From Parahaliea mediterranea (lineage in GTDB: Bacteria; Pseudomonadota; Gammaproteobacteria; Pseudomonadales; Halieaceae): a DNA stretch of 64,000 nucleotides. The notes beneath the pieces were generated by a model, which was not told where the DNA came from, made no database searches, and saw only the letters and a list, made by a program, of their open reading frames with translations. A program made the translations under genes and the position numbers. Location: assembly GCF_017255185.1 (NCBI RefSeq), contig NZ_JAFKCZ010000015.1, positions 54,484 through 118,483 of the forward strand, given 5' to 3'. Below are positions 16,801 to 25,180 of the stretch, one piece after another (the first letter of the stretch is position 1; each line of letters opens with the position of its first letter).

Positions 16801-17400
16801 CTGCACGTTGGACGGGCTCAATACCGGCACCGAGGCGCCGATGAACATGTGCTCGGACTGGTGCGGCAGGGTGGAGGACTTGCAGGCGTGGTCGTCGCCG
16901 GCCACCGCCAGCACCCCGCCGTACTTGCTGGTGCCAAAGGCATTGGCGTGCTTGATCACGTCCATGCTGCGGTCGACGCCCGGCCCCTTGCCGTACCACA
17001 TGCCGAACACGCCGTCGTACTTCGCGCCGCGAAACAGGTTGGTCTGCTGGCTGCCCCACACGGCGGTGGCGGCGAGGTCCTCGTTGATCCCCGGCTGGAA
17101 CACCACGTTGTGCTCATCGAGCCAGGGCTTGGCTTTCCACAGGGCCTGGTCCACCCCACCCAGGGGCGAGCCGCGATAGCCGGAGATGAACGCGGCGGTG
17201 TTGAGGCCCCGGCTGGCATCGCGCTGGTGCTGCAGCATCGGCAGGCGCACCAGGGCCTCGATGCCTGTCATATAGGCGCGGGCCGCGTCCAGGGCGTACT
17301 TGTCGTCCAGTGATACTTTCCTGACTTTCGCATCGCCCGGGGACGGATTTTTTACGCCAGATGCCGTGTCGCGAGCCGTTTGATTGTTGTGTTTAGCCAT
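13849..17400 (-). CDS. indolepyruvate:ferredoxin oxidoreductase, single-chain (fused IorA/IorB type)
   Basis: This is a 1183-residue TPP- and Fe-S-dependent 2-oxoacid:ferredoxin oxidoreductase. The N-terminal half is IorA-like, with a pyrimidine-binding domain (HNVVFQPGINEDLAATAVWG) and a TPP-binding core near GIGCHYMATWM. Cysteines for a 4Fe-4S cluster follow (CEGCGDC, and C-x5-CAKGFCPSF, about residues 655-715). The C-terminal ~450 residues resemble IorB, with TGVGGTGVLT for nucleotide binding. The fused form is common in aerobic proteobacteria and oxidises aryl- or branched 2-oxo acids to acyl-CoA. I prefer ATG 17400 (GGTGA five bases upstream) to GTG 17409. The gene is divergent from an Lrp/AsnC regulator. 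Confidence 0.9.
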   Translation of the reverse strand: MAKHNNQTARDTASGVKNPSPGDAKVRKVSLDDKYALDAARAYMTGIEALVRLPMLQHQRDASRGLNTAAFISGYRGSPLGGVDQALWKAKPWLDEHNVVFQPGINEDLAATAVWGSQQTNLFRGAKYDGVFGMWYGKGPGVDRSMDVIKHANAFGTSKYGGVLAVAGDDHACKSSTLPHQSEHMFIGASVPVLSPSNVQEVLDLGVYGWELSRYSGCWVALKAITENMDSAISADIDPNRIDIVIPEDFALPADGVHARWPDKPLEQELRLNKYKIYAAREFARVNGLNRIVVDSPNARLGIVTSGKAYLDVMQALEDMGIDDRAAAEIGLRVYKVGMPWPLEPRTTHEFAEGLEEILVVEEKRSIIEDQLTGQLYNYPVAARPRVFGEFDENGADLLPNLGELTPAMVALAIHSRIKRFFRSELMEQRVAWIHRKEASLAAPREGIERVPHFCSGCPHNTSTRIPEGSRAMGGIGCHYMATWMPDRETHTFTQMGGEGVTWVGQAPFTDTRHVFQNLGDGTYFHSGLLAIRAAVAAKVNITYKILYNDAVAMTGGQPVDGTLSVGDMVRQVSGEGVRRIALVSEAPEAWRGQFGGIAGFSLHHRDEMDSLQKTLREFEGTSVIVYVQTCAAEKRRRRKKGLMHDPAKRLFINDAVCEGCGDCSVKSNCLSVIPRETELGRKRRIDQSACNKDFSCAKGFCPSFVTVLGGKLRKPEGAGDSDHIFDPLPEPRLPALDRPWNTVVTGVGGTGVLTITALVAMAAHIEGKGCATMNQTGLAQKFGAVVSHVRVSADQEDIKAVRIPAGEADLLLGCDLVVTATYEALGKVSHGRTHAVVNNAEVPTAAFVLDPDARFPTASMQGRVSEEVGEAGTHFIDATRIATQLLGDSIAANLFLLGFAWQRGMVPVSAEALEQAIELNGVAVSFNKAAFLWGRRAAYQPDKVLALVDELAPEPRARLERLDDIVADRVKRLGDYQDAAYAERYRQRVEQVRAADPRAEEADSIAVAAARNLYKLMAYKDEYEVARLHSSDEFRQQLARQFEGDYELRFNLAPPLLAKRDPGTGHLVKREFGPWMMTAFEWLAKLRRLRGTRWDVFGYTAERRRERQDIADYEAVLETICRELDADNYAPALELARLPAKLRGYGHVKDRNRDQLALRQQQLYAQLRGESQTAAVKFVDAA

Positions 17401-17530
17401 AGACTTCACCGTAGAAATATCGGGGTAGTGTGTCCCAACAGGGCAGGAATTATTATTTGAATTAACGCCATAAAGCGGCCTATTATGGATAAGTAAGTTA
17501 TTTTAGATGTATTTTTTGGATAATTTATTT
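17401..17530. promoter_or_regulatory. AT-rich divergent promoter region, oxidoreductase vs Lrp/AsnC regulator
   Basis: These are 130 bases with strikingly high A+T (for example 17448-17530) in an otherwise GC-rich window, lying between two divergent genes. It contains several TTGAAT-, TATTAT- and TAAT-like words that could be promoter elements. Lrp/AsnC proteins usually bind such sequences and often regulate the divergent catabolic operon. Exact boxes cannot be assigned. Confidence 0.55.
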
Positions 17531-18001
17531 ATGGAGCTAGACCGACAGGACCTGACCATACTGCGCCTGCTGCAGCGGGACGCCACGCTCAGCACCAGCG
17601 AGATCGCCGAGCGCATCAATATGTCCCAGTCGCCCTGCTGGCGACGCATTCACCGGCTCGAGCAAAACGGGCTGATCCGGCGCCGGGTCGCCCTGCTGGA
17701 TCGCCAGTCCCTGGGCATGGAAGTGGTGGTCTTCGCCACCATCAACCTCACCTCCACCGGCCGCCAGAACCTGATGAGCTTCGAATCGGAGATCGTCGGC
17801 CACCCGGAGGTCGTGGAGTGTTACACCATGACCGGGATATGGGACTATATGCTCAAGATCGTCACCCGGGACATCCGCCACTACGAGGATTTCGTGCGCA
17901 ATACATTGACCGCCTCACCGGCGATCAGGGAGCTGCACTCCCACATGGCGGTCACCGAAATCAAGAACAGCACCGAGCTACCGCTCGACACCCAACTGTA
18001 A
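17531..18001 (+). CDS. Lrp/AsnC family transcriptional regulator
   Basis: This is a 156-residue regulator. The N-terminal winged HTH (ELDRQDLTILRLLQRD..STSEIAERINMSQSPCWRRIHRLEQNGLI) is followed by an RAM/AsnC ligand-binding domain (GHPEVVECYTMTGIWDYMLKIVTRD). The family start is usually just before ELDRQD, so I chose ATG 17531; ATG 17507 would add eight residues. Its position divergent from the 2-oxo-acid oxidoreductase and amino acid dehydrogenase suggests that it senses an amino acid and controls that pair. It may also be co-transcribed with the aminotransferase starting 12 bases downstream. Confidence 0.92.
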   Translation: MELDRQDLTILRLLQRDATLSTSEIAERINMSQSPCWRRIHRLEQNGLIRRRVALLDRQSLGMEVVVFATINLTSTGRQNLMSFESEIVGHPEVVECYTMTGIWDYMLKIVTRDIRHYEDFVRNTLTASPAIRELHSHMAVTEIKNSTELPLDTQL

Positions 18002-18013
18002 GATTGGAGCTAC

Positions 18014-19159
18014 ATGGACATCGCCAGTAAATTGCCCGAGGTCGGCACCACCATCTTCACCCGCATGTCGGCCCTGGCGCGGGAACACCGGGCGCTGAAC
18101 CTGTCCCAGGGCTTCCCCGACTTCCCGGCGCCCCTGGCCCTGCGCGAAGCCCTCGCGCGACACAGCCTGGAGGGGCACAACCAGTACGCACCGATGACCG
18201 GCGAACCCGCCCTGCGCACCCAGGTCGCGGCCCAGCTGCAACGTTTTCGCGACGTCAGTCCCGACCCGGTCGCCGAAATCACCATCGTACCCGGCGCCAC
18301 GGCGGGTATTTTCTGCGCCATCATGGCGCTGGTGCGGGAGGGGGACGAAGTGGTCCTGCTCGACCCCTGCTACGACAGCTATGAACCCGCCGTTCGCCTG
18401 GCCGGCGGCCGCGCGGTGCATGTGCCACTGGTGGACGGCAGCTTCGCCATCGACTGGGACCTGCTGGGAAACGCGCTGTCCAGCCGCACCCGGATGATCG
18501 TCATCAACTCCCCCCACAATCCCACCGGCGCCGTCCTCAGCCACGCCGACATGGAGGAGCTGCAGGATATCGCCGAGCTCGAAAACCTACTGGTACTCAG
18601 CGACGAGGTCTACGAACACCTGCTATACGATGGCCGGCAACACCACAGCGTGTTGCAATACCCGGCCTTGCGCCAGCGCAGCGTGGCGGTGTTTTCCTTC
18701 GGCAAAACCTACGGCGTTACCGGCTGGAAGACCGGCTACTGCGTGGCACCGCCGGCGCTGACCGCGGAGTTGCGCAAGGTTCACCAGTACAATTGCTTCG
18801 TGGGCGTGACACCGGTGCAGCTCGCACTGGCGGATTTCATGGCCGCCGAGCCCGACTACCCGGCGACCCTGGCGGCCTTTTACCAGCGCAAGCGCGACCT
18901 GTTCAATCACGCCCTCGAGGGCTCGCGCTTCACGCTCAGGCCCAGCGCCGGCACCTACTTCCAGCTGCTGGACTACGGCGCCATCAGCGACGCGCCGGAC
19001 CACCAGCTGTGCGAGCAGTGGACCGTCGAGCACGGAATCGCCAGTATTCCCATTTCCCCCTTTTACCAAGCCCCCCCGCAGCAGCACTGCCTGCGCTTCT
19101 GTTTCGCCAAACAGGACGAGCAACTGCTGCGGGCCGCGGAGGTACTATGCAAAATTTAA
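18014..19159 (+). CDS. PLP-dependent methionine/glutamine aminotransferase (YbdL-like)
   Basis: This is a 381-residue class I/II aminotransferase. The start LNLSQGFPDFPAP is typical of the YbdL/kynurenine-aminotransferase group. NSPHNPTGAVL, DEVYEHLLYDG and SFGKTYGVTGWKTGY (PLP Schiff-base Lys) are present in order. It probably transaminates 2-oxo-4-methylthiobutyrate or aromatic 2-oxo acids with glutamine. The nitrilase-family gene overlaps its 3' end by 13 bases. Such pairing with an omega-amidase is the known glutamine transaminase/omega-amidase arrangement. Confidence 0.9.
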   Translation: MDIASKLPEVGTTIFTRMSALAREHRALNLSQGFPDFPAPLALREALARHSLEGHNQYAPMTGEPALRTQVAAQLQRFRDVSPDPVAEITIVPGATAGIFCAIMALVREGDEVVLLDPCYDSYEPAVRLAGGRAVHVPLVDGSFAIDWDLLGNALSSRTRMIVINSPHNPTGAVLSHADMEELQDIAELENLLVLSDEVYEHLLYDGRQHHSVLQYPALRQRSVAVFSFGKTYGVTGWKTGYCVAPPALTAELRKVHQYNCFVGVTPVQLALADFMAAEPDYPATLAAFYQRKRDLFNHALEGSRFTLRPSAGTYFQLLDYGAISDAPDHQLCEQWTVEHGIASIPISPFYQAPPQQHCLRFCFAKQDEQLLRAAEVLCKI

Positions 19160-19935
19160 CCACGGCACTTGTCCAGTGCGAACTCGCCTGGGAAGCCCCC
19201 GAGGACAACCGGCGGCAATTCTCCGAGATCATCGCCGGCATCGGCGGCGAACCGGATCTCGTGGTACTGCCGGAGATGTTTACCACCGGTTTCTCCATGA
19301 ACGCCCTGGCCAACGCCGAGGAACCCGGCGGCGCCACCGAGCAGTGGCTGCGGGAGATCGCCCGGCAGCGCGACTGCGCGGTAACCGGCAGTATCGCCGT
19401 GCGCGAGGGCGATGCGGTGTACAACCGGATGCTGTTCGCCACGCCCGGGGACTGCTGGCACTACGACAAGCGCCACCTGTTTCGCATGGCCGGGGAGCAC
19501 AAACGCTACGCATCCGGCACCGAGCGAACCATCGTCCACTGGCGCGGTTGGCGCATCCTGCTGCAAGTGTGCTACGACCTGCGCTTTCCGGTGTTCAGCC
19601 GCAACCGCGACGACTACGACCTGGCGGTCTATGTCGCCAACTGGCCCGCCGCCCGGCGGCAGCACTGGCGCAGCCTGCTACGAGCCCGCGCAATCGAAAA
19701 CATGGCCTGCGTGGTGGGTGTCAACCGGGTGGGTAGCGACGCCAAGGGGCTCGACTACAGCGGCGACAGCATGGCGCTAGCCGCCGACGGCGGGGTTCTG
19801 GCGGACCCCGGAAATGAAAACGACACCGTTAGCGTTGAGCTAAACGGTGCCGCTTTGGCTGAGTACCGAGATAGGTTCCCGTGCCAGCTGGACGCGGATG
19901 CGTTCCAGCTGGAGGGCGTCACCTACTCTTCGTAG
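19147..19935 (+). CDS. omega-amidase, nitrilase superfamily (YafV-like)
   Basis: This is a 262-residue carbon-nitrogen hydrolase. The catalytic triad is visible as Glu in LPEMFTTGF, Lys in YDKRHLF and Cys in VCYDLRFPVFSRN. PEMFTTGF, DKRHLFRM and CYDLRFP are diagnostic for the omega-amidase branch, which hydrolyses 2-oxoglutaramate or 2-oxosuccinamate made by glutamine-dependent transamination. The start ATG 19147 lies inside the end of the aminotransferase, implying translational coupling. The 3' end overlaps the convergent OmpA-like gene by 13 bases. Confidence 0.9.
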   Translation: MQNLTTALVQCELAWEAPEDNRRQFSEIIAGIGGEPDLVVLPEMFTTGFSMNALANAEEPGGATEQWLREIARQRDCAVTGSIAVREGDAVYNRMLFATPGDCWHYDKRHLFRMAGEHKRYASGTERTIVHWRGWRILLQVCYDLRFPVFSRNRDDYDLAVYVANWPAARRQHWRSLLRARAIENMACVVGVNRVGSDAKGLDYSGDSMALAADGGVLADPGNENDTVSVELNGAALAEYRDRFPCQLDADAFQLEGVTYSS

Positions 19936-20957
19936 GTGACTTCCAGGGTGGCCATGGTGCGCCGGTTCTGGGCGCGGCCGTCCTTGGTGTCGTTGCTGGC
20001 AACCGGCTGGGACTCGCCGTAGCCCATCGGCTTGATGCGGCTGGCGGCAATGCCGTGCTGGTTAACCAGCACTTCCTTCACGGCCTGGGCGCGGCGCTGG
20101 GACAGTTTCTGGTTGTAGCTCTCGGGACCGGTGCTGTCGGTGTGACCTTCCAGCTCCACGTCGATGTCATCGAAGCGCTTCAGGAAGGCGGCCAGCTCGC
20201 TGATGTCGTTGAAGTACTGCTCCTTGACCACGCTGGAGTCGAAGTCAAAGTTCACCTTCATCTTGATCGAGGCAACGCGCTCCACCGGCAGCGGACAGCC
20301 ATTGGCGTCGACGCGGGTATTGGGTGGTGTACCCGGACACTGGTCGCGGTCGTCGTTGACGCCATCACCATCGGAGTCCACCGGCGCGGGCGCGGGGGGC
20401 GGCGGGGGCGGCGCGTCTTCCGCTACCTGGCCGAAGTACCAGTTCAGACCCGCGAGCAACAGCAGGTCGTTTTCGTTCTCGTCGAGGCTGTGCAGCATGC
20501 GCGCCTCGAAGCGCGCACCGAAACGCGGGGTGATCATGTAGCGCAGGCCCGCGCCGGCGTTGACCACGGTTTCCACGGTATCGGTGCCGTTGTCGAACTC
20601 ATAGTCGATTTCGCCGGCACCAAATGCCAGGAACGGACGCACGCGGTTGCCGCCGCCAATATAGCTGCCACCGTAGTAGAGCATATCGAGATTCCAGGTA
20701 GCCACATCCACATCCAGCTGCCCGTCCTCGGTAGTCGTGGAGTCCTCGGCGTAGAAGATTTCCGCGGCCCAGTTGTCGTCGAAGGCGTACTCGATACTTC
20801 CCCAGGGCGTGGCATCATCGTCGAGGTTGCGATCACCGTCGAAATTCCAGTAACCACCCCCCAGGTTGATGGTAACGGGTACCTCGGCGGACGCGGGGGC
20901 CGCCAGTACCGAAGCCAGCGCCGCGCCAGCGGCAAGGGAAAGAATTCGATTCTTCAT
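19923..20957 (-). CDS. OmpA family outer membrane protein with thrombospondin-type-3 linker
   Basis: This is a 344-residue protein. A signal peptide covers residues 1-24 (AAGAALASVLAAPASA). An eight-stranded OmpA-like beta-barrel (~25-190) follows. A Pro-rich hinge leads to an Asp-rich TSP3 calcium-binding segment (DSDGDGVNDDRDQCPGT). The C-terminal OmpA peptidoglycan-binding domain has the LEGHTDSTG and QRRAQAV motifs. ATG 20957 was chosen because AGGAGA sits nine bases upstream and the signal peptide starts there. It is probably an abundant structural porin anchoring the outer membrane to peptidoglycan. The ~160 bases upstream are AT-rich and include a TATATT -10-like word. Confidence 0.92.
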   Translation of the reverse strand: MKNRILSLAAGAALASVLAAPASAEVPVTINLGGGYWNFDGDRNLDDDATPWGSIEYAFDDNWAAEIFYAEDSTTTEDGQLDVDVATWNLDMLYYGGSYIGGGNRVRPFLAFGAGEIDYEFDNGTDTVETVVNAGAGLRYMITPRFGARFEARMLHSLDENENDLLLLAGLNWYFGQVAEDAPPPPPPAPAPVDSDGDGVNDDRDQCPGTPPNTRVDANGCPLPVERVASIKMKVNFDFDSSVVKEQYFNDISELAAFLKRFDDIDVELEGHTDSTGPESYNQKLSQRRAQAVKEVLVNQHGIAASRIKPMGYGESQPVASNDTKDGRAQNRRTMATLEVTYEE

Positions 20958-21119
20958 TGTTGCATTTCTCCTGATAAAACCACACGCGCCATTCCAGTCG
21001 CGCGAACACCGTACTTCACTCAATATAGCAGCGATTTACTAAGTTACTAGTTAAAGTTGGGGTGGAATATTTACGCTTAATTACGCACAAAATCCGGGAA
21101 TAGATGACCGCCTCGCCCG

Positions 21120-21827
21120 TCACCAGCCAAGGGCGCGTTTTACAAAAGGCACGGTCAGCGCCCGCTGCTCCGCCAACGACAGTCGGTCCAGGCGATCCAA
21201 TAGCGCCAACAACTCGGCCAGCCCCCGCGGCGCGCGGCTCACAATGTAGCGGGCCACTTCAGCTGGCATCTGCAGCCCCTTGCGGGCGGCGCGAAAGGCC
21301 AGCAGCGCTTCCTTTTGCTCATCATCGTAACCAGGCAAGTGATAGACCACGCCCCAGGACAGGCGGGAACGCAGATCGGCCAACTGGACCGCCAAGCCAC
21401 GCGGCGAGGCATCGGCGGCAATCAGCAATCGACACCCCGCGTCCCGCGCGCGATTGAAGAAGTGAAACAGGGCCCGCTCCCAGTCGGCGTCGCCCTGTAC
21501 CGCGTCGATGTCGTCGAGGCAGACCAGCGCCATCGACTCGGTGCCGGCCAGCACCGCTTCCGGCGGGTGCTCGCGCAATTCGGCCAGCGGCAGGTAGAGC
21601 GCGGGGGCCTGCGCCCGGTGGCAGCAAGCCTGGAGCAGGTGCGACTTGCCGGTTCCGGCGCCGCCGTACAGATAGATGACGGGCTCGCCCCCGGCCTCCA
21701 GCTGGACTTCGAGTAGCGCGACCAGCGGCGCCAGCGCCGCGGTGGGCAGGAAGTTCTCCAGCGTGGCATCGTCCCGCAACTGCACGTTGAGAGCCAGTTG
21801 CGCACCGGTAAAATGAGGCTGCGACAC
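21120..21827 (-). CDS. hda: DnaA regulatory inactivator Hda
   Basis: This is a 235-residue AAA+ protein homologous to DnaA domain III. The N-terminal clamp-binding motif QLALNV (cf. QLxLxV) is followed by Walker A GGAGTGKS, Walker B LVCLDDID and a C-terminal sensor-2 region (APRGLAELLALLDRLD). Hda together with the DNA-loaded sliding clamp stimulates DnaA-ATP hydrolysis after initiation. The start is a GTG at 21827 preceded by AGGGGGA. It lies two bases after the stop of the PerM-like gene, so it is the last gene of a DUF2066-perM-hda operon, a standard gammaproteobacterial order. Confidence 0.93.
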   Translation of the reverse strand: MSQPHFTGAQLALNVQLRDDATLENFLPTAALAPLVALLEVQLEAGGEPVIYLYGGAGTGKSHLLQACCHRAQAPALYLPLAELREHPPEAVLAGTESMALVCLDDIDAVQGDADWERALFHFFNRARDAGCRLLIAADASPRGLAVQLADLRSRLSWGVVYHLPGYDDEQKEALLAFRAARKGLQMPAEVARYIVSRAPRGLAELLALLDRLDRLSLAEQRALTVPFVKRALGW

Positions 21828-21829
21828 GT

Positions 21830-22912
21830 TCAATCCCCCTGATAGAGATCGCTGGCGCGGTAGTGCGCCACGGCATGGCGCACAAACACCATGATCACCG
21901 CGGATACTGGCAAGGCCACCAGCACGCCGACAAAGCCGGCGATCTGGCCGCCGGCCATCAGCGCGAATATCACCGCCACCGGATGCAGGCCAATGCGGTC
22001 CCCCACCAGTACCGGCGTCAATACCACCGACTCCAGCACCTGGCCCACACCGAACACCAGGGCCACCAGCAGCAGCGCGCCCCACTCGCCAAACTGGGCA
22101 TAGGCCACCACCAGCGAACTGACAATGCCCACGATGAACCCCAGATAGGGGACGATGCTCGCCAGCCCCGCCACCGTGCCCAGCACCAGCGCGAGCTGTA
22201 CGCCCACCAACCACAGCCCGACGCTGTAGATCACCCCCAGGGCCAGCATGACCAGCAGCTGGCCGCGAATGAAGGCGCCCAGGACCTCGTCCGCCTCGCC
22301 CACCATGGTCGCGGTATTGTCCTGCCAGGCGCGGGGCATCATGCGCAGCAGCTTGGCCATCATGATGTCCCAGTCGCGCATCAGGTAAAAAGCCACCACC
22401 GGCACCAGGGCGAGGTTGAACAGCCAGCCCAGCAGCCCCATGCCGGAACCGGTTATGGTGCGCAGCGTCTGCGCCGTGGTCTTGCCCAGCGACTGCCAGT
22501 TTTCCGCCAGCTGCGCGGTCCAGTCGATCTCGGGCAGCTGCACCGGCGGCAGGCTGAAGCGCGACTGCACCCAGGGCAGCAGGGTCTGGGTAATCCAGCG
22601 ATAGAGGGCGGGCACCTTGCCGACCAGCGCGTCGAGCTGGTTGAGCAGGGCCGGAATGGCAATCAGCAGACCCAGCGCCAGCAGTGCGGTAAACAACAAA
22701 AAGACCAGCGACACGCCGACGGTTCGGCCGATGCCGCGGCCCTCGAGGATATCGACCAGGGGGTCGCCCAGGTAACCGATAAGCGCACCCAGCACAAAGG
22801 GCAGCAAAATGGGCTGCAGGGCGTAGAACGCCACGCCAAAGGCCAGCAGGACCGCCAGGAACCAGGGCCAGCGGTTGCCCGCCATGGGCACCGGATCGCC
22901 TAGTTGCGCCAT
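21830..22912 (-). CDS. perM: AI-2E family transporter (PerM-like permease)
   Basis: This 360-residue inner-membrane protein has about seven to eight helices and the family layout: an N-terminal hairpin (LLAFGVAFYALQPILLPFVLGALIGYLGDP), a long middle loop, and a C-terminal conserved block (GLASIVPYLGFIVGI, GQVLESVVLTPVLVGDRIGLHPVAVIFALMAGG). The family includes TqsA (AI-2 exporter) and Na+/H+ antiporters; PerM itself has no firm substrate. It overlaps the upstream DUF2066 gene by 13 bases and is followed two bases later by hda, so the three are co-translated. Confidence 0.9.
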   Translation of the reverse strand: MAQLGDPVPMAGNRWPWFLAVLLAFGVAFYALQPILLPFVLGALIGYLGDPLVDILEGRGIGRTVGVSLVFLLFTALLALGLLIAIPALLNQLDALVGKVPALYRWITQTLLPWVQSRFSLPPVQLPEIDWTAQLAENWQSLGKTTAQTLRTITGSGMGLLGWLFNLALVPVVAFYLMRDWDIMMAKLLRMMPRAWQDNTATMVGEADEVLGAFIRGQLLVMLALGVIYSVGLWLVGVQLALVLGTVAGLASIVPYLGFIVGIVSSLVVAYAQFGEWGALLLVALVFGVGQVLESVVLTPVLVGDRIGLHPVAVIFALMAGGQIAGFVGVLVALPVSAVIMVFVRHAVAHYRASDLYQGD

Positions 22913-23949
22913 TGGTAGCTCAACTCCCCGTCGACGGCGCCGCCCACCGGCACCAGGTGGCGATTGAGTTCGATGATCGCCGCCAGCCGCGCGGCGTCGG
23001 CCTGGGCCCGCAGGCGCAACTCCAGGCGATCCCCCCGCACCTGCTCGACATTGGCGTGCTCGATCAACTCAAGACCCTCCAGCCAGGTGACAATAGCCGC
23101 GTAGTCGGCGTAGCTGCGTACATTAGCGACCGACATCGCCACCCCGCTGGCCGGCGCCGCGCCCGCGGCCACCGCGTAGCGCCGCGCCATGTCCTCGGCC
23201 ACCAGGCCCACCCCGGACGCCAGGAAGCGCTCGACGGACTCCGGGGTGGCACTGCGATCAATGCGCCCGTGGGCGGACAGGTAGGCCCAATCCCCCAGCC
23301 ACTGGCCGCTGGACAACTGCGTCATGCGCCCGGCGAGTATTTCGCCGACACCGTAGCGACTGGAGGCCTGGCGCAGTGCCGTGGTGTTCAGGCGCCAGGC
23401 CTGCTCGGCCGACAGGGCGGCGGCATCGGCCAGGTCATACAGCGGCAGGCGCAGGGGCACGCCGCGGCGCTCGAAATCCGCCTCGAGCTGCGCCAACAGC
23501 TCCGGGGCACTGTCCCGATTGACAAACTCCCGCCCTCGCGCGGTGTCCTGCACCAGCCACAACAGCACCGCGGGACGGTTGGCGGTCCAGATCGGTGCCC
23601 CCGCCCGGGTCAGCAGGTCGCCCACCCAGCCCCGGTCGAATTCGAAGCGCGCCGCCAGGGGCCGGTGTTCGTCGCCAGTGCGGGCGTAGGAAAACTGCTG
23701 TGCCTGCGACAGGGCATTGTCCAGGCTTGCCGCCACCTCGGGCAAATCGAGCACCTCGGCGCTGCCGGACACCTTGACCAGCACCTCGGCCAGCGCCGCG
23801 CTGGCGGCCCTGGCCAGCTCCTGCTGGCTGCGATCGGCCACCGGCACCTGCCCGGTGTAGAGATCCCCGACGACTTCCGCGCGCGCGGCGGCCGCCAGCC
23901 AACATGCCAGCAGTACCACGGCGCTCCACTGCGCGACGAGTCTGATCAC
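22900..23949 (-). CDS. DUF2066 domain-containing exported protein
   Basis: This is a 349-residue protein with a signal peptide (residues ~1-24, VVLLACWLAAAARA). The mature part matches the pattern of DUF2066 proteins found upstream of perM/hda in gammaproteobacteria: DLYTGQVPVADRS, ALAEVLVKVSGSAEV, a central PAVLLWLVQD and a C-terminal region of alternating strands. I chose the GTG at 23949 because GGGAG lies seven bases upstream and the signal peptide follows at once; an in-frame ATG at 23982 is possible. Function is unknown; location is probably periplasmic. Confidence 0.85.
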   Translation of the reverse strand: MIRLVAQWSAVVLLACWLAAAARAEVVGDLYTGQVPVADRSQQELARAASAALAEVLVKVSGSAEVLDLPEVAASLDNALSQAQQFSYARTGDEHRPLAARFEFDRGWVGDLLTRAGAPIWTANRPAVLLWLVQDTARGREFVNRDSAPELLAQLEADFERRGVPLRLPLYDLADAAALSAEQAWRLNTTALRQASSRYGVGEILAGRMTQLSSGQWLGDWAYLSAHGRIDRSATPESVERFLASGVGLVAEDMARRYAVAAGAAPASGVAMSVANVRSYADYAAIVTWLEGLELIEHANVEQVRGDRLELRLRAQADAARLAAIIELNRHLVPVGGAVDGELSYQWRN

Positions 23950-24032
23950 CCCATTCTCCCGATGGACCTTGCGAGTGCGCAATTGTAACAGCCCATACCC
24001 GCATTTGCGGACAAACGCCGCCGCGATACGCC

Positions 24033-24056
24033 GAAAAAGCCTTTGGAGGCTTTTTC
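24033..24056. terminator. perfect 9-bp stem-loop with flanking A/T runs, terminator-like
   Basis: GAAAAAGCC-TTTGGA-GGCTTTTTC is a bidirectional intrinsic-terminator shape. It lies between the divergent DUF2066 and purM genes, where no transcript is expected to end. It could terminate a small unseen transcript or form part of the purM leader. Confidence 0.55.
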
Positions 24057-24072
24057 AACAGCCTGATAGAAT
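24043..24072 (+). promoter_or_regulatory. candidate sigma-70 promoter for purM
   Basis: TTGGAG at 24043 and TAGAAT at 24067 are separated by 18 bases, about 50 bases upstream of the purM start. The -35 box overlaps the loop of the hairpin at 24033-24056. Position and spacing are reasonable; the match is moderate. Confidence 0.4.
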
Positions 24073-24121
24073 ACCCAGCCTCTCACGAATTCCCAATGAT
24101 CTTTGACCGGACGCGCGCCGC

Positions 24122-25180
24122 ATGAGCACTGACAAACAGGGCCCCTCCTCCCATTCACCCTCCCTCAGCTACCGGGACGCCGGCGTCGACATCGATGCCG
24201 GCAATGCCCTGGTGGAGCGTATCAAGCACGTTTCCCGACGCACCGCGCGGCCGGAGGTGCTCGGCGGGCTGGGCGGCTTCGGCGCCCTGTGCGAACTGCC
24301 CGCGGGTTACCGGGAGCCGGTGCTGGTCTCCGGGACCGATGGCGTGGGCACCAAACTGCGCCTGGCCATGGACCTGGGCATCCACGACACCATCGGCATC
24401 GACCTGGTGGCCATGTGTGTCAACGACCTGGTCGTGGCCGGCGCCGAACCCCTGTTCTTCCTCGACTACTACGCCACCGGCGCGCTGAACGTGGAGACCG
24501 CCGCGGCGGTGGTCACCGGTATCGGCCGCGGCTGCGAGCTGGCCGGCTGCGCCCTGGTAGGAGGCGAAACCGCCGAGATGCCCGGTATGTACGCCGGCGA
24601 GGACTACGACCTGGCGGGCTTCTGCGTGGGCGTGGTGGAAAAGTCCGCCATCATCGACGGCAGCGCGGTCGCCGAGGGCGACGCGCTGATCGGCGTGGCC
24701 AGCTCCGGCCCGCACTCCAACGGCTACTCCCTGATCCGCAAGATCCTCGAGGTCAGCGGCGCCGATCTCGAGCAAGCGCTGGGGGATACCACTCTGGGGC
24801 AGGCCCTGCTGGAACCGACCACCATCTACGTCAAGGCGCTGCTCGACCTGATCGGCAAGATCGAGGTCAAGGCCCTGTCCCACATTACCGGCGGCGGCCT
24901 GCTGGAGAACCTGCCGCGGGTGCTGCCCGAGGGCTGTAGCGCCCACATCGACACCGGCAGCTGGGCCTGGCCAGAGGTGTTCCGCTGGCTGCAGGAGCAG
25001 GGCAACGTCGCCACCCGCGAGATGTACCGCACCTTCAACTGCGGGGTGGGCATGGTGGTGTGCGTGGCGGAAGCCGACTGCGCCGCGGCGGTGGCGGCAC
25101 TGGAGGCGGCGGGGCACCGCGCCTGGCGGCTCGGCCGCATCGGCGGCGGCGCGCGCGAGGTTGAGCTGGTCGCCTCATGA
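24122..25180 (+). CDS. purM: phosphoribosylformylglycinamidine cyclo-ligase (AIR synthetase)
   Basis: This is a 352-residue PurM. It catalyses ATP-dependent cyclisation of FGAM to aminoimidazole ribotide, step five of purine synthesis. Signature segments are [20 protein letters not shown] at the start, [43 protein letters not shown] and HITGGGL with NCGVGMVV at the C-terminus. It is divergent from DUF2066-perM-hda and overlaps purN by four bases (ATGA), the usual coupled purMN arrangement. Confidence 0.97.
   Translation: MSTDKQGPSSHSPSLSYRDAGVDIDAGNALVERIKHVSRRTARPEVLGGLGGFGALCELPAGYREPVLVSGTDGVGTKLRLAMDLGIHDTIGIDLVAMCVNDLVVAGAEPLFFLDYYATGALNVETAAAVVTGIGRGCELAGCALVGGETAEMPGMYAGEDYDLAGFCVGVVEKSAIIDGSAVAEGDALIGVASSGPHSNGYSLIRKILEVSGADLEQALGDTTLGQALLEPTTIYVKALLDLIGKIEVKALSHITGGGLLENLPRVLPEGCSAHIDTGSWAWPEVFRWLQEQGNVATREMYRTFNCGVGMVVCVAEADCAAAVAALEAAGHRAWRLGRIGGGAREVELVAS

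Noticed and set aside
15034..17313. 759-codon open frame opposite the indolepyruvate oxidoreductase
   Set aside because: His/Gly/Gln-rich composition typical of an antisense shadow in GC-rich DNA; the minus-strand protein has full family motifs.
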